Below, in pieces: positions 58,526 to 64,000 of a DNA stretch of 64,000 nucleotides. Positions within the stretch are counted from its first letter, which is position 1. Each line of letters opens with the position of its first letter. The position numbers and the translations under genes are program-made. Under the pieces are notes generated by a model. That model saw only the letters and a program-made list of their open reading frames with translations, was not told where the DNA came from and did no database searches. Source of the DNA: Kitasatospora arboriphila (GTDB lineage: Bacteria > Actinomycetota > Actinomycetes > Mycobacteriales > Mycobacteriaceae); contig NZ_JNYV01000005.1 of NCBI RefSeq assembly GCF_000717275.1, positions 248,001 to 312,000 on the forward strand, read 5' to 3'.

Positions 58526-59793
58526 GAATCCTGGTCGTCTCCTGGGAGTATCCCCCGGTGGTGGTCGGCGGCCTCGGAAGGCACGTCCACCACCTGGCAA
58601 CCGAGCTCGCCCGAGCGGGACACGACGTGGTGGTGTTGTCGCGACAACCCACGGGCAGCGACGGACTCACACACCCGGGTACCGACACGGTGTGCGACGG
58701 GGTTCGCGTGATCGCTGCGGCCGAAGATCCCCCGCATTTTGTGTTCGGTGAGGACATGATGGCGTGGGTCCTGGCTCTCGGCCACACGCTCATCCGCGCC
58801 GGTCTCGGGCTCGGGAATCCGAAAGACGTTGCCGGCGAGGGCATATGGGTGCCCGACGTCGTGCACGCCCACGACTGGCTCGTCGCTCATCCGGCGATAG
58901 CTCTGGCCGAACACTTCGACGTGCCGTTGGTGAGTACCTTCCACGCCACCGAGGCGGGCCGGCACAGCGGATGGGTCAGCGGACGGGTGAACAAGCAGGT
59001 CCACTCGGTGGAATGGTGGCTGGCTGCCGAATCCGACGCCGTGATCACCTGTTCGGCGTCGATGCGGGACGAGGTGCATCGGTTGTTCGGCCCAGAATTG
59101 GCCGAGATCCACACCATCCACAACGGCATCGACATCGATGCGTGGCCATTCGCGCGCCGCGTCGCGCACGACGGCCCCCCGCGCCTGTTGTTCGCGGGGC
59201 GCCTGGAATACGAGAAAGGTGTCCAGGACGCCATCGCGGCCCTTGCACGCATTCGGCGCACCCACCGCGGAGCGGTGCTGACGGTCGCCGGTGACGGCAC
59301 GCAGTTGTCGTGGCTGCGGGAGGTCGCCCGCGACCACAAGGTGTCGCGGGCGGTCCGTTTCGTCGGTGCCGTCGACAAGGCGGGACTGGCCGAACTGATG
59401 AAGGACTGCGACGTGATGGTGCTTCCCAGCAGATACGAACCGTTCGGGATCGTCGCCCTGGAGGCTGCCGCCACCGGCGCCCCGCTGGTCACCTCGACCG
59501 CCGGCGGTCTCGGCGAGGCCGTCACCGACCGGGTCACCGGGCTCAGTTTCGCCCCGGCCGACGTCAGTGGCCTCACGGCTGCGATCCGCGCCGCTCTCTC
59601 CGACCCCGCGGCCGCTCAACAGCGCGCCATCGCCGCGCGCGTCCGGGTGTCACAGGGATTCGCCTGGAACCAGGTGGCGGCGCGCACGGTGGCTGTCTAT
59701 GAGAAGGCCACACGGCGCCCTCGGCGCCCACTGGGGCGGCCGACCATCGTCGACAGGCCATTGCCGGAGCGGGACCCGGCTGGGCCGATCTGA
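58522..59793 (+). CDS. Alpha-1,4-glucosyltransferase (GT4/GT5-like)
   Basis: 423 aa, like Rv3032. N-terminal RILVVSWEYPPVVVGGLGRHV (GT4/GT5 nucleotide-sugar loop), then HAHDWLVAHPAIAL, FAGRLEYEKGVQD in the linker and PSRYEPFGIVALEAAATGAPLVT in the donor-binding region. Rv3032 elongates the alpha-1,4-glucan of MGLP and contributes to capsular glucan; the donor (UDP- or GDP-glucose) cannot be told here. The gene is followed by a convergent acyltransferase, with no Rv3033 lipoprotein between. Confidence 0.92.
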   Translation: MRILVVSWEYPPVVVGGLGRHVHHLATELARAGHDVVVLSRQPTGSDGLTHPGTDTVCDGVRVIAAAEDPPHFVFGEDMMAWVLALGHTLIRAGLGLGNPKDVAGEGIWVPDVVHAHDWLVAHPAIALAEHFDVPLVSTFHATEAGRHSGWVSGRVNKQVHSVEWWLAAESDAVITCSASMRDEVHRLFGPELAEIHTIHNGIDIDAWPFARRVAHDGPPRLLFAGRLEYEKGVQDAIAALARIRRTHRGAVLTVAGDGTQLSWLREVARDHKVSRAVRFVGAVDKAGLAELMKDCDVMVLPSRYEPFGIVALEAAATGAPLVTSTAGGLGEAVTDRVTGLSFAPADVSGLTAAIRAALSDPAAAQQRAIAARVRVSQGFAWNQVAARTVAVYEKATRRPRRPLGRPTIVDRPLPERDPAGPI

Positions 59794-59857
59794 TCCGTCG
59801 ACGTGAGGGCCATCCGGCGTGCCGATTCGATCCCCCCTGGCTTGAACCGCCTGGGTC

Positions 59858-60604
59858 TCAATCCCCTTGGGCGGCAGCCTTCTTGCGTTCGATGTCGGCG
59901 AGAGCACGCTCCAGTTCGGCTCGCTCGGCAGCATTGCTCGCCCAGTCGTCCATGCGGTTCTTCACCACTCGCGCAGGCGCACCGACCGCGATGGAGTAGT
60001 CCGGGATCGTCCCCTTGACCACCGCGTGAGATCCGAGCACACAACCCCTGCCGACCACGGTGTTGCGGAGCACCGACACCTTGGCGGCGATCCAGGTGTC
60101 CGGGCCGATCCGCACGGGTCCCTTGACGATCCCCTGGTCTTTGATGGCAACGGTGATGTCGTCCATCCGGTGGTCGAAGTCGCAGATGTAACACCAGTCC
60201 GCGACCAGCGTCGATGCGCCGATCTCGATGTCCAGGTAGGTGTTGACGACGTTGTTCTCACCGAAGACGACCTTGTCGCCGATGCGCAGCGAACCCTCGT
60301 GGCACCTGATCGAGTTCCCGTCTCCGATGTGTACCCACCGGCCGATCTCGAGCCGGGACAGTTCAGGGGTCGCGTGGATCTCCACGTTCTTGCCGAGGAA
60401 CACCATCCCGCGCAGGATCACGTGTGGGTTGGCGAGTTTGAACCGGAGGAGCCGCACATACCGCACCAGGTACCAGGGTGTGTACGCCCGATGTTCCAGC
60501 ACCCACCGCAGCGATTCCCGGGTGAAGAAACGGGCCTGGTCCGGTTCCCGCCGCATTCCAGCACGCCACCGGCGATGCAGCGGTGCGTTCCACATGCTCG
60601 TCAT
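59858..60604 (-). CDS. Hexapeptide (left-handed beta-helix) O-acyltransferase
   Basis: 248 aa, like Rv3034c. About 30 residues of basic N-terminus are followed by hexapeptide repeats (RIGDKVVFGENNVVNTY, TLVADWCYICDFDHR with the catalytic-type His, GPVRIGPDTWIAAKVSVLRN, VVGRGCVLGSHAVVKGTIP). Resembles maltose/galactoside acetyltransferases. In MGLP synthesis it would add short acyl groups to the polysaccharide. ATG 60604 or 60595 may start it; a TAGTGT sits about 8 bases before the first, suggesting a leaderless transcript. The regulator or second substrate is unknown. Confidence 0.87.
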   Translation of the reverse strand: MTSMWNAPLHRRWRAGMRREPDQARFFTRESLRWVLEHRAYTPWYLVRYVRLLRFKLANPHVILRGMVFLGKNVEIHATPELSRLEIGRWVHIGDGNSIRCHEGSLRIGDKVVFGENNVVNTYLDIEIGASTLVADWCYICDFDHRMDDITVAIKDQGIVKGPVRIGPDTWIAAKVSVLRNTVVGRGCVLGSHAVVKGTIPDYSIAVGAPARVVKNRMDDWASNAAERAELERALADIERKKAAAQGD

Positions 60605-60697
60605 GGATACGAACACTAATGGACGCCGATACCCGATCCTGCGGGTCACTCGCGATAGGCTCAGGCCCGATCTGCCGAAGCAACGAAGAGGAGCACG

Positions 60698-61999
60698 ATG
60701 GGGCGCCGGACCACCGCACGAGCTGCCGCGGCCCTGGTGATGTTGCTGGCCGTTCTGCTCTGTTCGTGCTCTGACGGTGTCGACGACGTGCGTTCGGTGG
60801 CCAGCGCAGGCTGGTCCAGCTATGGAGGCAACGCCCACAACTCGAACTTCGTGTACCCCAAGACCGGCGAACTCGAACTCTCGTGGTCGCGGCCGGTCGG
60901 TGGGCCCATCTCCTCACCCCTCACGATCTCCGGTCGATCCAACGTAGGCGTCACGGCCGCCACCCCCGGGGGCTGCAACACATTCCTCTTCGACCAGCGG
61001 GCCGGACGGAAGAACTTCTGCAAGTACTACGGGCCGGGCATCGAACTCAATTCGATGCTGTTCGATCAGTACGAGAACATCTACATCGGTGACGCCGGCA
61101 TGTTCTACGGGCTCAACGGAGCAGGTGATTTCCGGTGGCGTTTCGGCGTCGTCGGCGTGCCGCTCTCGGCAAAGTTCGCGGCGCCGGGGCTGGTGCTGAT
61201 GGTGAGCCACCTCGGCCAGATCCTGCTGTTCGACTCGCAGACCGGCAAACTTGCCGCACCGGGTATTGCGTTGCGTCCTGATGCCGACCCGGCACAGCCG
61301 CTGTACGGCCTCGGCGACTGCGTCTCGGGTGGTCCCCGTTGCCCCGTGCAGGCGCCTCCCGCAGTCGATTCCGATCGCGAGCGCTTCTATCTGAACTACT
61401 GGCCCGAGGGTGTCATCGCATCCGGGGTCCGCGGCTACGACTACTCCGAGGAGAACGGCACCCGCTCGATCCGCGAGTCGTGGAAAGCGGAGATCCCCGG
61501 CGGCGTCATCGGGACGCCGACGTTGTCGGCAGACGGCCGCACGCTCTACGTGTTCAACCGCCTCGGCAGCATCTACGCTCTCGACGCCCTCACCGGAACG
61601 CCCAAATGGGACTACTTCGTGGACAACTACGGTTTCGGGACCATGACCGTCTCACCCGACGGCCTGATCATCCCGACCGGACTGCTCAACGCACCGGTGC
61701 GCGCCTACCGAGATCTGGGCGACAAGGCCGAACGAGTATGGCAACGCACCGATGTGCAATCGGTGGGGCTGTCGGCACTCACCACCTCCGGAACCGCCTG
61801 GACAGTGGTGCGCGAGAACAACGCGGACGAACTGACATTGATGGAGGTCGATTCCGCCGACGGTGCCACGGTGCGGAAGTTTGCGATCCCCGGGTCCGTC
61901 GGCTTCACCACGGGTGTGGCCGTGTCGAACACGGGCCAGGTCGCGACAGCAACCAACCTCGGTGAGGTCTACTTCTACGACGCACCAAAAGACAACTAG
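60698..61999 (+). CDS. PQQ-like beta-propeller lipoprotein
   Basis: 433 aa, like Rv3035. Signal peptide with lipobox LCSC (Cys24). The rest is a beta-propeller with PQQ-type blades (TLYVFNRLGSIYALDALTGTPKWDY, GEVYFYDAP at the end). Such proteins often act as scaffolds or sugar-binding partners of cell-wall assembly. GAGGAG lies 4 bases before ATG 60698. The role in the MGLP region is not established. Confidence 0.87.
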   Translation: MGRRTTARAAAALVMLLAVLLCSCSDGVDDVRSVASAGWSSYGGNAHNSNFVYPKTGELELSWSRPVGGPISSPLTISGRSNVGVTAATPGGCNTFLFDQRAGRKNFCKYYGPGIELNSMLFDQYENIYIGDAGMFYGLNGAGDFRWRFGVVGVPLSAKFAAPGLVLMVSHLGQILLFDSQTGKLAAPGIALRPDADPAQPLYGLGDCVSGGPRCPVQAPPAVDSDRERFYLNYWPEGVIASGVRGYDYSEENGTRSIRESWKAEIPGGVIGTPTLSADGRTLYVFNRLGSIYALDALTGTPKWDYFVDNYGFGTMTVSPDGLIIPTGLLNAPVRAYRDLGDKAERVWQRTDVQSVGLSALTTSGTAWTVVRENNADELTLMEVDSADGATVRKFAIPGSVGFTTGVAVSNTGQVATATNLGEVYFYDAPKDN

Positions 62000-62021
62000 A
62001 CCGCACCAATCGCGGCGGTGA

Positions 62022-63212
62022 TCAGTGTTGCCGCACCCCGGCTTCGCAGATGAACATCACCCCGCGCCGCCCGATCCTGGTGATCACCACAGCGTGTGCC
62101 GCAGAACCCTTGAGCTTCAGTCTTTTACGCAGCCGGTCGGGGTCGATGTCGACACCGCGAACCAGGATTTCCAGGGTGCCACAGCCCAACTCGCTCAGAC
62201 GTCGCTTGAGTTGCTTCTCCGAGAAGTTGAACTGTTCCATCACCCGCCATCCGCGTTCACCCGTCGGCAGATGATCGCCGCTGAGATAGGCGATCTGGGG
62301 GTCGAGTTGCCACAGCCGGTGGGCTTTGGCGAAGTGGCGAACCAGACCGGCCCGGATGACGGCGCCGTCCGGATCCATGATCCAGTCCCCTGCGTCATCG
62401 ACCCCTGCATCGTCGTCGGCAGCGTCGGTGATCTCGAAACCTGAGCCGTCCGTACGGATCACGGTGGCCCGGCGCTTGACGCCAGGGCGGGGGGCGTTCC
62501 ACAGGCACGCTTCGCGCACGGCGCCGTTCAGCGAGATGATCTGTACTTCGCCGGCGAATCCGTAACGATCGCGCAAGAGTCGGTAGTCGAGCCCGGGCGC
62601 GCACTTGACCACCAGTGACCGGCCGGCGTAGACGGTCAGCAGTTCCAGGAGCGGCGGCGCGGTGTCCTCGATCCGGAAGCTCCGGCGACCCCCGCTGCGG
62701 CGGGCGGGGTCGGCCACATAGACGTCGGCAGCACTTGTCGGCGTGAGCGCATCAGCGCGGGCCAATGCGGCCTGGGGTACGTTGTGCGCCGCCATCGCCA
62801 ATCTGATCTCGTCGATGTCGCTGCCGATCACGCCACCCAACCCGTCGGCGCGCGCGAGCGACGCGAGATCGGCGCCCACCGAACAGGTGACGTCGTGGAC
62901 GGTGGCACCGGGATACCGGGCAGCCAGTTCAGCTGCCCGGTGATCGGCGACCGGGTAGGCGGTGGCCTGTTGCAGCGCGTCGGAGGTCAGCAGCCAGCGA
63001 TCCGGGTCACGCAGTTTCCCGGCCGCCCGACGGCGGCAGGTGACCGTCTCCACCAGCGCCGCCTGTCGTCCGGGATAGGCGGCGGCCAGGCGTCCGATAT
63101 CACTCATCAATGAATGCGGCTGCAGAGCAAGCGAATCCGCCAACCGCAGTGCCTCGCGTCCGGTTTCGGATCGGAGGAACGCCACATCGTCGGTCGAGAA
63201 GTCGTAGCCCAC
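62022..63212 (-). CDS. SAM-dependent methyltransferase, THUMP-like (Rv3037c type)
   Basis: 396 aa, like Rv3037c. A class I methyltransferase core lies around residues 95-165 (ATVHDVTCSVGADLASLA is motif I; VYVADPARRSGGRR is the catalytic-type motif IV), followed by a C-terminal half with repeated basic segments (KQLKRRLSELGCGTLEIL, RLRKRLKLKG) that resemble a THUMP-like nucleic-acid-binding region. Annotated in mycobacteria both with RNA methylation and with the MGLP cluster; which is right is unclear. GTG 63212 has TACTGT seven bases upstream, suggesting a leaderless start divergent from the HNH gene. Confidence 0.85.
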   Translation of the reverse strand: MGYDFSTDDVAFLRSETGREALRLADSLALQPHSLMSDIGRLAAAYPGRQAALVETVTCRRRAAGKLRDPDRWLLTSDALQQATAYPVADHRAAELAARYPGATVHDVTCSVGADLASLARADGLGGVIGSDIDEIRLAMAAHNVPQAALARADALTPTSAADVYVADPARRSGGRRSFRIEDTAPPLLELLTVYAGRSLVVKCAPGLDYRLLRDRYGFAGEVQIISLNGAVREACLWNAPRPGVKRRATVIRTDGSGFEITDAADDDAGVDDAGDWIMDPDGAVIRAGLVRHFAKAHRLWQLDPQIAYLSGDHLPTGERGWRVMEQFNFSEKQLKRRLSELGCGTLEILVRGVDIDPDRLRKRLKLKGSAAHAVVITRIGRRGVMFICEAGVRQH

Positions 63213-63248
63213 GGGTATAACAGTATCCGTGCCGAAACCGAGGAGAAC

Positions 63249-63962
63249 GTGAACCGACCCGAACAGGGCCGCCACCTGGCGCTCACGTTGTTGAGCGTGC
63301 TGGCAGTCGCCTCCTGTCAGATCGAGGACGCGCCCGCCCCGCCCGGGAGTCAGACCGCGGCCCGCCCTGCCCAACCTGACGCGCCGACGGCCCAGAGCCC
63401 CGCGCTTGCTCAGCTCGACTCGCTGACGGTCAAGGGCCGAGCGCCCAAAACCGGCTACAGCCGCGAACAGTTCGGGCAGGCCTGGACCGACGACGTGAAC
63501 GTCGCGCAGGGCCACAACGGATGTGACACCCGCAACGACATCCTGCGTCGCGACCTGACGGTTGTCACGACCAAGCCCGGTACCCGCGAATGTGTCATCC
63601 TCACCGGCGTCCTGGACGACCCCTACACCGGCCGTCGCATCGACTTCGTCCGAGGTGAGAAAACCTCTCCCGCAGTGCAAATCGACCACGTGGTGGCGCT
63701 GTCCGACGCCTGGCAGAAGGGAGCGGCGCAATGGGACCGCGCCAAACGGACAGACTTCGCGAACGACCCGGCCAATCTGCAGGCCACCGACGGGCCGACC
63801 AACCAGAGCAAGGGCGCAGGCGACGCGGCCACCTGGCTTCCACCCAACAAGTCCTACCGTTGCACCTACGTGTCCCGGCAGATCGACGTCAAGGCGCGTT
63901 ACAGCCTGTGGGTCACAGAGGCCGAGAAAGAAGCCATGGCCCAGATCGTGGCCACCTGCTGA
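63249..63962 (+). CDS. Secreted HNH-endonuclease-like lipoprotein
   Basis: 237 aa. Signal peptide with a lipobox (V-A-S-Cys23), then a Pro/Ala-rich linker and, from about residue 80, an HNH/GmrSD-type nuclease domain: CDTRNDILRRDL, IDHVVALSDAW (HNH motif) and NLQATDGPTNQSKG. Such exported nucleases scavenge DNA or act against neighbours; which applies is unknown. GTG 63249 follows AGGAG. It is the last complete gene; 63963-64000 shows nothing further. Confidence 0.88.
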   Translation: MNRPEQGRHLALTLLSVLAVASCQIEDAPAPPGSQTAARPAQPDAPTAQSPALAQLDSLTVKGRAPKTGYSREQFGQAWTDDVNVAQGHNGCDTRNDILRRDLTVVTTKPGTRECVILTGVLDDPYTGRRIDFVRGEKTSPAVQIDHVVALSDAWQKGAAQWDRAKRTDFANDPANLQATDGPTNQSKGAGDAATWLPPNKSYRCTYVSRQIDVKARYSLWVTEAEKEAMAQIVATC

Positions 63963-64000
63963 TCGACTACACGGACCGAGCTGTCGCGTGAGCGCCTGCA

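Overview
The window is high-GC actinobacterial DNA with a gene order close to the Mycobacterium tuberculosis stretch from about Rv2976c (ung) to Rv3037c. Gene content and protein similarity, both judged by eye, point to a non-mycobacterial member of the Mycobacteriales, with Gordonia or a close relative (Williamsia) most likely. The genus is an inference. Most of the window is core chromosome. GTG starts, ATGA/GTGA stop-start overlaps and leaderless-looking promoters are common. Many start codons below were moved from the longest possible ORF to the site best supported by ribosome binding sites, overlaps or homologue length.

Layout. 1-8.8 kb: a truncated enoyl-CoA hydratase, ung, a gamma-carbonic-anhydrase-like protein, thiL, a stand-alone Lrp ligand-binding domain, a DUF3515 protein, gpsA, the F420 gene fbiD/cofC, ppk1 and mutT1. 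8.8-13 kb: hupB, leuD, leuC, a divergent IclR regulator and an F420/FMN split-barrel protein. 13-15 kb: two small unknown ORFs and a phage-lysin-like amidase, then tRNA-Glu and tRNA-Gln. 15-22 kb: gltX, an alpha/beta hydrolase, an FAH-family enzyme, an MFS transporter, leuB and serA. 22.5-30 kb: a secreted S1 protease, ilvC-ilvN-ilvB behind a leader-peptide attenuator, a PH-domain membrane protein and ilvD. 30-42.7 kb: DoxX, LppZ, gatB, pfkA, a NarL-type two-component system, a phospholipase-A2-like and alpha/beta-hydrolase pair, gatA-gatC, three small genes including an ACT protein. 42.7-50 kb: ligA, a BtuFCD-type transporter under a cobalamin riboswitch, an MmcQ-like protein and a short MetE-like protein. 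50-56 kb: mnmA, iscS, a PlsC-like and OlsB-like acyltransferase pair, etfA and etfB behind an 18-bp palindrome. 56-64 kb: counterparts of the mycobacterial methylglucose lipopolysaccharide genes (methyltransferase, GH57 enzyme, glycosyltransferase, hexapeptide acyltransferase, PQQ-like lipoprotein, SAM methyltransferase) and a secreted HNH nuclease.

How the genes work together. Nearly the whole branched-chain amino-acid pathway is here (ilvBN, ilvC, ilvD, leuCD, leuB), with serA coupled to leuB. gltX, tRNA-Glu, tRNA-Gln and gatC, gatA and gatB supply the transamidation route to Gln-tRNA(Gln). iscS and mnmA supply tRNA thiolation. Regulatory DNA visible directly includes the ilvB attenuator, the cobalamin riboswitch, palindromes at leuC/IclR and etfB, and strong intergenic hairpins.

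No insertion sequence, CRISPR array, intact prophage or rRNA operon was seen. The least ordinary items are a family of three compound hairpins with the same architecture but different sequences, the short MetE-like gene close to a riboswitch-controlled corrinoid transporter, the PLA2-like/alpha-beta-hydrolase pair divergent from a sensor kinase, and the OlsB/PlsC-like acyltransferase pair.
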